Of a DNA stretch of 64,000 nt, positions 33,976 to 43,534 are shown piece by piece. The notes beneath the pieces are model-generated. The model had not been told where the DNA came from. It searched no databases and saw only the letters and a list, made by a program, of their open reading frames with translations. Origin of the DNA: Flavivirga eckloniae (GTDB lineage: Bacteria; Bacteroidota; Bacteroidia; Flavobacteriales; Flavobacteriaceae); the NCBI RefSeq assembly GCF_002886045.1, contig NZ_CP025791.1, positions 3,053,001 through 3,117,000 on the forward strand, given 5' to 3'. Position 1 is the first letter of the stretch. Every line of letters starts with the position of its first letter. The position numbers and the translations under genes are program-made.

Positions 33976-35028
33976 ATGGATCTATTAACTTTTTTTATAG
34001 GCAGTTATACCATGTTTATTACCCCAGATTTTGGAGGTACAGGGCAGGGTATTTACACGGTACAATTAAACACCAAAACAGGTGAGTTAATAACCCTGCA
34101 CACTCAAAATACACTAAACCCGAGTTATCTAACCATTAGTAACGATAATAAATTTTTGTATTGTAATACAGAGGTTGATATGGGCGATAATCCGAAAGTG
34201 CAATCCTATAAGATAAAAGAAGACTTTTCGCTTGAATTTTTAAACGAACAACCTGTTTCGGGAGGCTATCCATGCCATATAGAAACCTATAATGATAACA
34301 TATTGGTTGCTAGTTATGGAACAGGTAATGTTTTGCAGTTTCCATTGAACGAATCGAAAGAACTGATGCGTTCTAAAAAAAACTACCATCACGTAGGATC
34401 GAGTATTAATGAAGAAAGGCAAGAAGGGCCTCATGCACATCAAGTTGCAATTCACCCAAATAAAAGAGACATTTACGTTTGTGATTTGGGTATTGATACC
34501 ATTAAGGCATATCGTTTTCAAGATTCAGAGCTGGTGCCTAACCAAGCAAAAGATATTTTGGTAACCAAAGGAGGCGGACCTCGACATATGGTCTTTAATA
34601 AAGAAGGAAGCTTAGCCTATGTGCTTAATGAACTAACAGGAACCGTTTCGGTTTTAAAATACGAAAACGATATGTTTAAAGAAACGAGTACCCATAGTGC
34701 GTTGCCAGAAGATTACAAAGGAATACCTAGCGGATCTGCGATACGAATACATCCCGAAGGAACATTTTTATATACAGCGAATAGAAAACTAGAAGCCATA
34801 ACTATTTTCAATATAAAAAGAGATAAGTTAGAGCTTATAGATTATCAATATACCAGAGGAGACGAAGTAAGGGAATTTAATATTACTCCAGATGGAAAAT
34901 GGTTAATAGCCTGTCATCAAAATTCGCACGATACGGTAGTTTATAAAATTAAAAGTGACGGAAAATTAACAGAAACATATCGTAGCAAGGAAATTCTATC
35001 GCCTGTTTGTATCGTTTTTCCAGAATAA
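33976..35028 (+). CDS. Lactonase family protein (6-phosphogluconolactonase type beta-propeller)
   Basis: The 350-residue protein is a seven-bladed propeller of the YbhE/Pgl group. Typical phrases are FFIGSYT near the start, GPHAHQVAIHPNKRDIYVCD, GGGPRHMVFNKEGSLAYVLNE, SAIRIHPEGTFLYTANR and FNITPDGKWLIACHQNS. These enzymes hydrolyse sugar lactones to the free acids. No signal peptide, so it is cytoplasmic. It starts one base after the crotonase stop. In this run it would open the lactone made by the SDR and hand mannonate (or a similar acid) to the dehydratase downstream. Confidence 0.87.
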   Translation: MDLLTFFIGSYTMFITPDFGGTGQGIYTVQLNTKTGELITLHTQNTLNPSYLTISNDNKFLYCNTEVDMGDNPKVQSYKIKEDFSLEFLNEQPVSGGYPCHIETYNDNILVASYGTGNVLQFPLNESKELMRSKKNYHHVGSSINEERQEGPHAHQVAIHPNKRDIYVCDLGIDTIKAYRFQDSELVPNQAKDILVTKGGGPRHMVFNKEGSLAYVLNELTGTVSVLKYENDMFKETSTHSALPEDYKGIPSGSAIRIHPEGTFLYTANRKLEAITIFNIKRDKLELIDYQYTRGDEVREFNITPDGKWLIACHQNSHDTVVYKIKSDGKLTETYRSKEILSPVCIVFPE

Positions 35029-35036
35029 ATATCAAA

Positions 35037-35206
35037 ATGATTAAAACGCTTTTAAAAAAAGATATCTGGTGTTCGCAAGTAAACACGTTTGATAAGATGA
35101 TAGAAGGGCCACAAATCAAGCATAGTGAAACACCACAAAAGTATATAAGCCGGCACCTTTACTAAACGAAGATGAAGAAGAAATACTAAAAGAATTCTGT
35201 ACTTAA
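35037..35206 (+). pseudogene. Remnant of a CaiB/BaiF family III CoA-transferase
   Basis: An ATG frame at 35037 reads MIKTLLKKDIWCSQVNTFDK and then MIEGPQIKHSETPQKY, then stops. In another frame the same region continues VYKPAPLLNEDEEEILKEF and stops at 35204-35206. Both parts match, in order, the C-terminal end of CaiB/BaiF CoA-transferases (the segment with apVNtfde and dPQv-x-H, and the final PLLGEh-x-eeIL). The join lacks an internal piece and is out of frame. It is therefore a leftover of a larger gene, lying between the lactonase and mannonate dehydratase genes. Confidence 0.55.
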
Positions 35207-35249
35207 AACAAATAAAAAGTAATATAGATTATAATTAAAAGGTATAAAA

Positions 35250-36311
35250 ATGAAATTAGGATTTGGCTTATACAGACACATGCTCAATGAAGCAAACTAT
35301 AAGTTTGCAAAACAATGTGGAGCTACACATTTGGTGATCCATTTAGTAGATTATTTTGGACACAATAAAGATAAGGCAGATCAACCCATAGGAGGAGAAA
35401 GAGGTTGGGGAAAAGCTGGAAATCCAAATGAAATGTGGACGTTGGATGAGCTAAAGACTATTAAAAAAGAAATTAACGATCAAGGGTTAGAATTAGAAGC
35501 CATAGAGAATTTCGATCCTGCACATTGGTATGATATTTTATTGGACGGACCTCAAAAAGAAGCCCAAATGGAGAACTTAAAACAACTTATACGAAATGTA
35601 GGTAAGGCAGGAATTCCCACTTTTGGATATAATTTTTCTTTGGCAGGAGTAGCGTCAAGAAGTCAAGGTCCTTACGCCAGAGGAGAAGCCGTTTCTGTGG
35701 GGATGGATGGTACTGTAGACGAAACACCTATACCTAAAGGAATGGTATGGAACATGGTGTATAGCGAAAATGAACCAGAAGGTACATTGCCAAAAATCGA
35801 TCATGATGAACTTTGGCGTAGGCTTCAATATTTTCTTAGCGAAATTATACCTGTGGCAGAAGAAGCGGGCGTAAAAATGGCGGCGCATCCAGACGACCCT
35901 CCAATGCCTTATGTTAGAAATACACCAAGATTAGTGTACCAACCAGAGATGTATCAAAAGCTAATTGATATGCAACCAAGCCCATCGAATAACTTAGAGT
36001 TCTGTTTGGGGTCAATAGCCGAAATGACCGAAGGAGATGTATACGAAGCAACAGACAACTATAGCAAACAAGGTAAGATTAGCTATATTCATTTTAGAAA
36101 TATTATTGGAAAAGTTCCCAACTATAAAGAAGTTTTTGTTGACGAAGGAGATATAGATATGTTTAGAATTTTAAAAATCCTAAAGAAAAACAATTTTGAA
36201 GGGGTTTTAATTCCAGATCACACACCTCAAATGACCTGTGATGCCCCTTGGCATGCAGGAATGGCGTATGCAATGGGGTATATGAAAGCGGCATTAGCGC
36301 TTTTAGAATAA
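35250..36311 (+). CDS. uxuA: Mannonate dehydratase (UxuA family)
   Basis: The 353-residue TIM-barrel protein fits mannonate dehydratases, which convert D-mannonate to 2-keto-3-deoxy-D-gluconate. Visible signatures are FGYNFSLAGV, KMAAHPDDPP with the metal-ligand histidine, NLEFCLGSIAEM with the ligand cysteine, YIHFRNI and VFVDEGDIDM, and the closing LIPDHTPQM and PWHAGMAYAMGYMKA. It is slightly shorter than E. coli UxuA (394 residues), as is common in this branch. It is downstream of the SDR/lactonase genes, with a gene remnant between. Confidence 0.87.
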   Translation: MKLGFGLYRHMLNEANYKFAKQCGATHLVIHLVDYFGHNKDKADQPIGGERGWGKAGNPNEMWTLDELKTIKKEINDQGLELEAIENFDPAHWYDILLDGPQKEAQMENLKQLIRNVGKAGIPTFGYNFSLAGVASRSQGPYARGEAVSVGMDGTVDETPIPKGMVWNMVYSENEPEGTLPKIDHDELWRRLQYFLSEIIPVAEEAGVKMAAHPDDPPMPYVRNTPRLVYQPEMYQKLIDMQPSPSNNLEFCLGSIAEMTEGDVYEATDNYSKQGKISYIHFRNIIGKVPNYKEVFVDEGDIDMFRILKILKKNNFEGVLIPDHTPQMTCDAPWHAGMAYAMGYMKAALALLE

Positions 36312-36550
36312 AAAATAAGTAGCTATGGTTTTAAAAAGCCAATAAGAGACTTATTTGAGTTTAATTTTTTGACAGGGAGGATACATTAACCATTTAATGT
36401 GTCCTTCCAAAAAAAACATCTAGTATTTGTATTAGGCTTAAAGTAAAACAAACTGAAAATAAAAACAAACCAAAAGTTTAAATTAAAATGAGTAGCAATA
36501 CTATTAAACTTTTAAAATGGATTAGTGCGGGGTTATAAATTCTTAAGTAA

Positions 36551-37939
36551 ATGAAAAGACGGAAATTTATAAAAATTACAGGAGCTTCTGGAATTGCACT
36601 CGCCGGACTATCACCTCTTATATCATTGTCTTGTAGTAAATCAGGAATTAACAGAGCATTAAAAGATCAAGCACTATTGGCATTTAAGCGTTTTGAAAAT
36701 GTTTGGGATTTTCCCGATTTCTGGAAAAGGGGGAATACTTTCGATGCCTGTTTGGTTTTTGCAAACGCAGTACGGAAGCAATGGGCAAAAGATTCCCGGG
36801 TTGAAGCAATGAATAGCAAGATCGTAGAAATGTTAGTGCAAAATTTAGCCTTTTTTAAATCGGTTGATATTGAAACAATGTGGGCAGACGATTTTGGTTG
36901 GTGGGGATTAATGGGGTTAAACGCCCGAACCTTTTTGTTGGCTCAGGGAGAAGTAGCATTAGCCGACCAATATTGGAATCTTTCAGATGAGTTGTGCTGG
37001 AAATATAAAAAAGAAGTAGCTTACGATCATACCAAAACAGCATTACCAATTCCCCATGGTTGCAGAAATGGAGATGCGGGAGGGAATAGCTTAGGAGTAA
37101 AAAACACAGTTACCAATGTATTATTGTTCCTGCTCTCATCACGTATTTATAGAGCGGCTAAAGCTGAAAATAGAGAAGATACAGATAAGTATCTGGAAAT
37201 GGTTTATCAACAATGGGTTTGGTTTACAAATTGGTTTAAACTAGAAGAGTATGAGTTTTTAAAGAAACTAAGTACCAAAGGCGCTTTAGTACAAGAACGT
37301 CCTATGGCCATGGTTGAAGGTTCTGGATATACCAATAAAATTCACCCGCCATGGAAAGAAGGATGGGTATGGACAGGCGATCAAGGTATGTTGGTTGCAG
37401 CCTTAAGTGATGTGATTGCAATCAAAGAAGATCTAGCTGTATATATTAAAAAGAATAACTTAAACCCAGACTTTGATATTGTCGATTTTGAAAAAGAAGC
37501 AAAAAGTTACATTCGTTTAATAGGAAAAGGTGTAGAGAATGCTCTAGTTGGAGAAGTGGATGGTATTATTAGAGAAGCACCTTGCCAGTGTAGCTTTGGT
37601 CCAGAACATGCAAGAGATTATGTAGCAGGACGAGGTATCATGGTACGTTATCTTGGTTCAAAAGAAGAAAAATCTAAACTTGGCGTAAACATTAATGGCG
37701 CTATTTTTAAAACACTAGATGCCATTTGGTGTACAAGGGATGTCGCTAAGAATCAATTTCAGCCAGAATTTACGTCGGTAAAGCATGATAAATTATATGT
37801 AGAGCAGTTCCGAAAACTATGGGGGTTAGCAGACGATGTATATAAATGGGATATAGATAATATGCCCGAAAAAAACAAAAACGCTGTATGCCAGGCAGTA
37901 GGCTTAGATATATTGGGAGCAGCAATAAAAGCATTATAA
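36551..37939 (+). CDS. GH76-like glycoside hydrolase, predicted Tat/lipoprotein
   Basis: The 462-residue protein starts with KRRKFIK and a hydrophobic stretch ending at LSCSKSG, so it has a twin-arginine-like signal and a lipobox cysteine at about residue 28. The body looks like an alpha/alpha toroid with WADDFGWWGLMGLNA and GWVWTGDQGMLVAALSD; paired acidic residues (ADD) near position 114 fit the GH76 endo-alpha-1,6-mannanase family or related six-hairpin enzymes. It directly precedes the GH92 mannosidase gene (34 bases), which supports an alpha-mannan role. I am unsure of the exact family. Confidence 0.65.
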   Translation: MKRRKFIKITGASGIALAGLSPLISLSCSKSGINRALKDQALLAFKRFENVWDFPDFWKRGNTFDACLVFANAVRKQWAKDSRVEAMNSKIVEMLVQNLAFFKSVDIETMWADDFGWWGLMGLNARTFLLAQGEVALADQYWNLSDELCWKYKKEVAYDHTKTALPIPHGCRNGDAGGNSLGVKNTVTNVLLFLLSSRIYRAAKAENREDTDKYLEMVYQQWVWFTNWFKLEEYEFLKKLSTKGALVQERPMAMVEGSGYTNKIHPPWKEGWVWTGDQGMLVAALSDVIAIKEDLAVYIKKNNLNPDFDIVDFEKEAKSYIRLIGKGVENALVGEVDGIIREAPCQCSFGPEHARDYVAGRGIMVRYLGSKEEKSKLGVNINGAIFKTLDAIWCTRDVAKNQFQPEFTSVKHDKLYVEQFRKLWGLADDVYKWDIDNMPEKNKNAVCQAVGLDILGAAIKAL

Positions 37940-37972
37940 TAATTTGTAAAAACTTAACTAATAAATAAACAC

Positions 37973-40642
37973 ATGAATCTAATCAATAATCATACTATAA
38001 AAAGCATAGTGATATGTTTTATTGTAACAGCTTTTTATAGTTGCAAGGATGGTAATAATCAAGGGGATGCAAATACACCAGCTAAAAAAGAATTTTTAGG
38101 ATATGTGGATACACGTGTAGGTACAGCAGCCAGTATTGCAGATATTACAGTTACTGAGGCGGAAGAACCTATGGGTTATGTATCGCCAATAGTAGGAAAT
38201 CCATCTGCTTTAACACATTGGACACCACAAACTGCTAAATGGACAGAACGTATAGTTACAGTTCCAGTTCCTTATTGGTACGATCAGGAAAAAATTCAGG
38301 GGTTTCGAGGCACAAGGTATCCAAACGGTGCTGTAGTTGGCGATTGGGGCCCCATGTCATTAATGCCAATGACAGGAGAAGTTGTCATTGAAGCGGAAGC
38401 CCGAGCGTCTAAATTTAGTCATGATAGCGAGATTGCTAAACCACACTATTATTCGGTTAAATTAGACGATTACAATATAAAAGCCGAATTTACAGCAGCT
38501 TCTAAAACAGCATTCTTTCAATTTACATATCCAGAATCCAAAACGTCATCGGTAGTTTTTGATGGGGTGTATGTTCCGGGATATTATAAAGTGATCCCAG
38601 AGAAAAATGAAATAGAAGGTTACACCGTTATCGCTGGTCATTTTAAGAATCACTTTGTGGCAAAATTTGATAAAAAATTTGAAGTTTACAATCTAGATAT
38701 GTTGCCAAATGTGGTAGATGCTAATTTGGTTCCGGAAGGATTCAAAGCAGAATATTACAATAACGATAAATTAGAAGGGAAACCGGATGTAATTGTAAAC
38801 CATTCCGAATTGAATTACGATTGGCTAAAAGAACCGGCAAAAGGTGTTAAGGCAGATTTCTTTTCGGCTAGATATACAGGTACTTTTGTTGCAAGACATA
38901 CCGGAGAACATACATTTGAATTAACTACTAAAGATGGTACGCGAATGTATATAAATGGCAACATGGTAATTGACGAATGGAAGTATAGAGCAACTGGTAC
39001 AAACGTACACAAGGCAAACCTTACAAAAGGAGAGAAATACGAAATACGTATCGAATATTACGATGGTTCAAGTACCACCGAGATGCATCTTAGATGTTCA
39101 GAACCAGTAGAATTAGATCCTAAATTAGGTCCTCAAATGGCACTTAAAGGAGCAGATGGAAATGCAGTATATGTAACCTTCGCCACAAAAGATCAGGAAA
39201 AAGTGAAGATGAAGGTTGGTACGTCCTTGATCGATATAGCACAAGCTCGAGCGAATATGGAAGAAGAGTTTCCAGATTTCGATTTTAAGAAAGCAGTGGC
39301 AAAAGGTGCCGAAGTTTGGGAGAACGAATTAAATATGATTCAGGTTGAAGGTTCAGAAGATGATAAATCTATTTTCTATACAGCCTTAACAAAATGTTTT
39401 GTAAACCCACGTAATTTAAATGAAGGCGGACGATACTTTAGTCCATTCGATTATCAAGTACACGAAGGAAACATGTATACCGATTTGTCTATTTGGGATA
39501 CATTCCGTTCGTTGCATCCGTTATGGGTTATCATAAAACCTGAAGAAACTACCGATATTATTAACGGTATGCTAAACACGTATAAGCAAGGAGGTTGGTT
39601 GCCAAAATGGCCAAACCCGTGGTACCGTAGTATTATGATGGGAACTCATGCCGATGCCGTAATTACAGATGCTTATATAAAAGGCATTAGAGGTTTTGAT
39701 GCCGAGTTAGCTTTCGAGGCAATGTTAAAAAATGCTACCGAAAAAGGAAATCGAGGGTTTTCTGGTCGAGTAGGTATCGACTACTTTAATGACATAGGAT
39801 ATGTGCCTACTGATATTTTCGGATTTTACGGCGAACCAGTGGCAAGAACTCTTGAGTTCTCTTACGATGATTATTGTATTGCTCAAATGGCGAAAGCTTT
39901 AGGCAAAGAAGATCATTATACCGATTTTATGAAACGCTCCAAACGATATATTAATGTTTTAGATAAAGAAACCGGGTTGGTGCGTGGAAAAAAATTAAAT
40001 GGCGAGTGGTTACCTCCTTTTGATAAAAGTATTAGTGTCTGGGCACAAGGTACAGACCACGACACAGAAGTATATTATAAAAACCACACCTTATTAGTAC
40101 CTCACGATATTCCTGGGCTGGCTGAGTTTATGGGAGGCGATGAAAAATTAGTAGAATATCTGGACGACTTCTTTGATAAGGATATGTATTATGTGGGCGA
40201 CGAATTTTCTATGCATGCACCTTATATGTACAATAGTCTTGGGAAGCCGTGGAAAACTCAAAAAGTAGTTAGGGATATGTTAGCCAAATACTTCTTTAAT
40301 GATGTTGGCGGATTGCCTGGTAACGATGATTGCGGTCAAGTATCTTCATGGTACGTTTTTGGTGCAATGGGCTTCTATCCAGCTAACCCTGGAGACCCGA
40401 TATATCAAATTTGTAGCCCTGTTTTAAATAAGGTTGATATAAATGTTGGGAAAGGAAAGGTGTTTACCATAATTGCGAATAACAATTCAAAAAAGAATAT
40501 GTATATCCAATCGGCAACCTTAAATGGAAAGCCTTATAATTTGAGTTGGTTTCACCACAATGATTTAATGCAAGGAGGTGAGTTGATTTTTGAAATGGGA
40601 CCAGAACCAAATAAAAATTGGGGTTTACAAAATAATAAATGA
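37973..40642 (+). CDS. GH92 alpha-mannosidase lipoprotein with inserted PA14 domain
   Basis: The 889-residue protein starts with a signal peptide and lipobox (FYSC, cysteine 24). It belongs to GH92, calcium-dependent exo-alpha-mannosidases that invert configuration: GFRGTR near 110 and WGPMSLMPMTGEV, LSIWDTFRSLHPL, GGWLPKWPNPWYR, MMGTHADAVITDAYIKG, and the C-terminal GNDDCGQVSSWYVFGAMGFYP. A PA14 carbohydrate-binding module (about residues 254-376; GFKAEYYNNDKLEG, YTGTFVARHTGEHTFELTT, MYINGNMVIDEW) is inserted in the N-terminal beta-sandwich domain. It would release mannose in the periplasm or at the surface. It overlaps the CutC gene by four bases. Confidence 0.92.
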   Translation: MNLINNHTIKSIVICFIVTAFYSCKDGNNQGDANTPAKKEFLGYVDTRVGTAASIADITVTEAEEPMGYVSPIVGNPSALTHWTPQTAKWTERIVTVPVPYWYDQEKIQGFRGTRYPNGAVVGDWGPMSLMPMTGEVVIEAEARASKFSHDSEIAKPHYYSVKLDDYNIKAEFTAASKTAFFQFTYPESKTSSVVFDGVYVPGYYKVIPEKNEIEGYTVIAGHFKNHFVAKFDKKFEVYNLDMLPNVVDANLVPEGFKAEYYNNDKLEGKPDVIVNHSELNYDWLKEPAKGVKADFFSARYTGTFVARHTGEHTFELTTKDGTRMYINGNMVIDEWKYRATGTNVHKANLTKGEKYEIRIEYYDGSSTTEMHLRCSEPVELDPKLGPQMALKGADGNAVYVTFATKDQEKVKMKVGTSLIDIAQARANMEEEFPDFDFKKAVAKGAEVWENELNMIQVEGSEDDKSIFYTALTKCFVNPRNLNEGGRYFSPFDYQVHEGNMYTDLSIWDTFRSLHPLWVIIKPEETTDIINGMLNTYKQGGWLPKWPNPWYRSIMMGTHADAVITDAYIKGIRGFDAELAFEAMLKNATEKGNRGFSGRVGIDYFNDIGYVPTDIFGFYGEPVARTLEFSYDDYCIAQMAKALGKEDHYTDFMKRSKRYINVLDKETGLVRGKKLNGEWLPPFDKSISVWAQGTDHDTEVYYKNHTLLVPHDIPGLAEFMGGDEKLVEYLDDFFDKDMYYVGDEFSMHAPYMYNSLGKPWKTQKVVRDMLAKYFFNDVGGLPGNDDCGQVSSWYVFGAMGFYPANPGDPIYQICSPVLNKVDINVGKGKVFTIIANNNSKKNMYIQSATLNGKPYNLSWFHHNDLMQGGELIFEMGPEPNKNWGLQNNK

Positions 40643-41271
40643 AAAAAGAGTACTTACTAGAAGCTTGCGTAGAAGGACTGGATCAAGCAATACGTGCAGA
40701 GAAACAAGGCGCAGATCGCATTGAACTTTGCGAACGTTTAGACTTGGATGGTCTTACGCCAGAACCCGAAATTATTAAGGCTGCTTTCAAGAATTGTAAC
40801 ATACCAATAAGGGTTATTATACGTCCAAGAGAGGGCGATTTTATTTATTCCGATTCAGAACTGGATCAAATGAAAGATAGCATTTGTCTTTGCAAGGAAA
40901 TAGGAGTTGAGGGTGTGGTTTTTGGAATTACCACAAAAGAAAATACATTGGATCTTTCGGCAATTAAAGAGTTAACCCGCATAGCTTCACCGCTTAAAGT
41001 AACAATTCATAAAGCGATAGATGTAGTAACAGACCCATTAACCGAATTAGATAATTTAATAAATCTAAAAGGAATAGATGCTTTGCTTACCTCTGGTAAA
41101 GCCACAACGTGGAAAGGCGGACAAGAGTTGATTAAAGCACTTATAAAAAAATCAGAAAACCGTATACAAATTATTGCTTGTGGTAAAGTGACCAAGGAGA
41201 ATATAGGAATAGTACATAAAACCATTCAATCTTCTGCTTATCATGGTAAGCTTATCGTTGGCTCATTATAA
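40639..41271 (+). CDS. cutC: CutC family protein
   Basis: The 210-residue TIM-barrel protein matches CutC: LEACVEGLDQAIRAEKQGAD, RIELCERLDLDGLTPE, VIIRPREGDFIYS, GVVFGITTKEN, VTIHKAIDV and LLTSGKA. CutC was first linked to copper tolerance in E. coli, but its enzymatic role remains open. In Bacteroidetes it is often next to glycan-degradation genes. Here it overlaps the GH92 stop by four bases (ATGA), so the two are co-translated, supporting a role in this glycan pathway rather than copper handling. Confidence 0.88.
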   Translation: MKKEYLLEACVEGLDQAIRAEKQGADRIELCERLDLDGLTPEPEIIKAAFKNCNIPIRVIIRPREGDFIYSDSELDQMKDSICLCKEIGVEGVVFGITTKENTLDLSAIKELTRIASPLKVTIHKAIDVVTDPLTELDNLINLKGIDALLTSGKATTWKGGQELIKALIKKSENRIQIIACGKVTKENIGIVHKTIQSSAYHGKLIVGSL

Positions 41272-41312
41272 TATTGAATATTAAGCGTAACAAATCTTAT
41301 ATAATCACTTTT

Positions 41313-42896
41313 ATGAAACACACACTAAAGAACTTTTATAAATGCAAAAGCTTATGTTTGTTGGCAATCTTGTTCATAACAGGCTGCGGAAAAAAATCAG
41401 ATCAGAAAAATAAAGAACTTCCTAGAGTTGCCATAGCAGGTTTGGGTATTGAGTCGAGTACGTTTTCACCAGCAAAGAGTACTGAAGAAGCCTTTCATGC
41501 ACTTCATGGCGAGGATGTTTATAGCTATTTTTCGTTTTTAAATGCAGATTCATTGGTTAGAAAGCAGGCAGAGTATTTCCCGGCAGTGAAAGGGCATGCA
41601 CTTCCCGGAGGCATTGTAACTAAGGAAGCTTATGAGTCCCTTATGGCTAAAACTCTGGAGAGCTTACGTGCCAATCTACCTTATGATGGATTGTTTTTTG
41701 ATATACACGGGGCTATGAGTGTGGAAGGTTTAGATGACCCTGAAGGTGATATGCTTAAACAAATTAGAGAAATAGTAGGGTACGATTGTGTAATTTCTAC
41801 ATGTATGGATTTACACGGTAATGTTTCTGAACGATTGGCTCAAAATACCGATTTGATTACTTGCTATCGATTGGCACCACATGAAGATGCCATGGAATCG
41901 AAACGAAGAGCTTTAACCAATCTGTTGGAACGCTTAAAGAACGGGAAAGGTAAACCAGCTTATAAAGCATGGATTCCGGTCCCGATCTTACTACCAGGAG
42001 AAAAAACCAGCACTAGGATTGAACCGGGAAAAAGCCTTTATGCTAAGGTTGCGCCTATAGCTGCCAAAGAAGGCATTATAGATGCAGCTATTTGGGTAGG
42101 ATATGCTTGGGCCGACGAGCCAAGAAACCATGCTGTTGTTATGGTTACAGGTGATGACAAGGAAAAAGTAAAAACATCGGCAGAAAGTTTGGCCAATAGT
42201 TTTTGGGAGGTAAGGAATGAATTTGAGTTTGTAGCACCTACCGAGCCATTTGAAACGGCATTACAAATGGCTATTGAAAGTGATAAAAAACCGTTTATGA
42301 TGAGTGATATGGGAGATAACCCCACAGCAGGAGGAGCAGGTGATGTTACATGGACGCTCAATGAGCTCTTAAAAAAGGAAACTTTTAAAAAGCAAGAAGG
42401 CAAATCGCTTATTTATGCCTCCATCCCAGGACCAAAACTTATAGAACAAGTGTTAAAATTAGGTATCGGAACAATAGTAAAAGCACCGGTTGGAGCCGAA
42501 GTAGACAATCGATTTGCACCACCTATTCTATTAGAAGGAACAATAAAGGCTATAAGAGAGGGCGATAAACATGCTGAAGTTGAGGTCGTGGTAGAAGTCG
42601 GTAACATTTCGGTTATTGTAACCAAAAAGCGTAAACCTTATCATTATGAACGCGATTTTACCCAATTAGGACTTAATCCTCGAGAGGCCGATATCGTGGT
42701 AGTAAAAATAGGCTATCTAGTGCCAGAGCTATATAATATGAGAGGAGATTGGGTTATGGCGTTAACACCGGGAGGCGTAGACCAAGATTTGTACAGACTA
42801 GGGTATAAGCGTATAAAACGACCGATGTTTCCATTGGATTCTAACATGATTGATGTTGATTTAAGTGTTAGATGGATTCCTACTTCTTCTAAATAA
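41313..42896 (+). CDS. M81 family metallopeptidase (MlrC-like), predicted lipoprotein
   Basis: I take the ATG at 41313 as start; the frame is open from a TTG at 41274, but the signal peptide MKHTLKNFYKCKSLCLLAIL with lipobox ITGC begins at 41313. The 527-residue protein shows the M81 zinc site: DIHGAM, DLHGNVSE and APHEDAMESK, then GDNPTAGGAGD. MlrC of sphingomonads cleaves linearised microcystin, but most M81 proteins have unknown substrates. Its place behind GH92 and CutC suggests a related extracytoplasmic task, inferred only. Confidence 0.85.
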   Translation: MKHTLKNFYKCKSLCLLAILFITGCGKKSDQKNKELPRVAIAGLGIESSTFSPAKSTEEAFHALHGEDVYSYFSFLNADSLVRKQAEYFPAVKGHALPGGIVTKEAYESLMAKTLESLRANLPYDGLFFDIHGAMSVEGLDDPEGDMLKQIREIVGYDCVISTCMDLHGNVSERLAQNTDLITCYRLAPHEDAMESKRRALTNLLERLKNGKGKPAYKAWIPVPILLPGEKTSTRIEPGKSLYAKVAPIAAKEGIIDAAIWVGYAWADEPRNHAVVMVTGDDKEKVKTSAESLANSFWEVRNEFEFVAPTEPFETALQMAIESDKKPFMMSDMGDNPTAGGAGDVTWTLNELLKKETFKKQEGKSLIYASIPGPKLIEQVLKLGIGTIVKAPVGAEVDNRFAPPILLEGTIKAIREGDKHAEVEVVVEVGNISVIVTKKRKPYHYERDFTQLGLNPREADIVVVKIGYLVPELYNMRGDWVMALTPGGVDQDLYRLGYKRIKRPMFPLDSNMIDVDLSVRWIPTSSK

Positions 42897-43329
42897 AAAG
42901 AGTTGTCAGATTATTACTAATAACGAGACAGATAAAGAAAATTGGCAAGGTTAGAAAATTAATTTATTAACAGTTGGTTTCCTAACCTTATAAAACGATA
43001 TGGTATTTATAAGCCAGAAGTCTTTATGGTTAAGGATTGTTTAATATAAATTTAATTTTACGTTAACTATAAGTAATTAATAATCATAGGTTTCAATTTT
43101 AATTTACTTATTTCATTAACATTGTATATATTTGCCTCATAAAATAAATGGGATTATTTTTTGTGTACTTATACTTTTTTTAACAAAAATGGTAATTGAC
43201 AGATTTTACTTAATTTTTAACTAAAAATTGCTTTTCATCGATAATATATTGCACTTTATGGGTGTTTTTTTATGAATATTAGTATGTTTTTTTTGCTAGC
43301 TCACTTTTTTTAATATTTTTGTGACCCAT
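42897..43329. other. Intergenic region before the PID-CTERM gene
   Basis: No gene seen. A -7 type box TATATTTG lies at 43127-43134, about 195 bases before the PID-CTERM start, so a long leader is possible. The rest is AT-rich without clear hairpins. Confidence 0.35.
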
Positions 43330-43527
43330 ATGACTGAACAAAATAAAAGAATATTAGCCTCAACCTTATTCATGTTAATAAGTTTTGTTAGCATGGCACA
43401 AACAACGCCTCCGCCTCCGCCTAGTGGACCACCACCAGGACTTCCAATTGATGGTGGCGTACTATTAGGTATGGTATTCGCTTTATTTTATGGAATAAGA
43501 AAGTTAATGATTAAGAATAATCATTAA
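43330..43527 (+). CDS. Small PID-CTERM protein (about 65 aa)
   Basis: The open frame begins with a GTG at 43321; the ATG at 43330 fits better. The product has a signal peptide ending near VSMAQ, a proline-rich linker (TTPPPPPSGPPPG), then LPIDGG, one membrane helix and a basic tail (KLMIKNNH). That is the PID-CTERM protein-sorting arrangement of Bacteroidetes, thought to be handled by an exosortase-like enzyme. It stands alone; the next gene (ribE) runs towards it. It is probably a small surface protein, of unknown role. Confidence 0.75.
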   Translation: MTEQNKRILASTLFMLISFVSMAQTTPPPPPSGPPPGLPIDGGVLLGMVFALFYGIRKLMIKNNH

Positions 43528-43534
43528 TTTCGAC

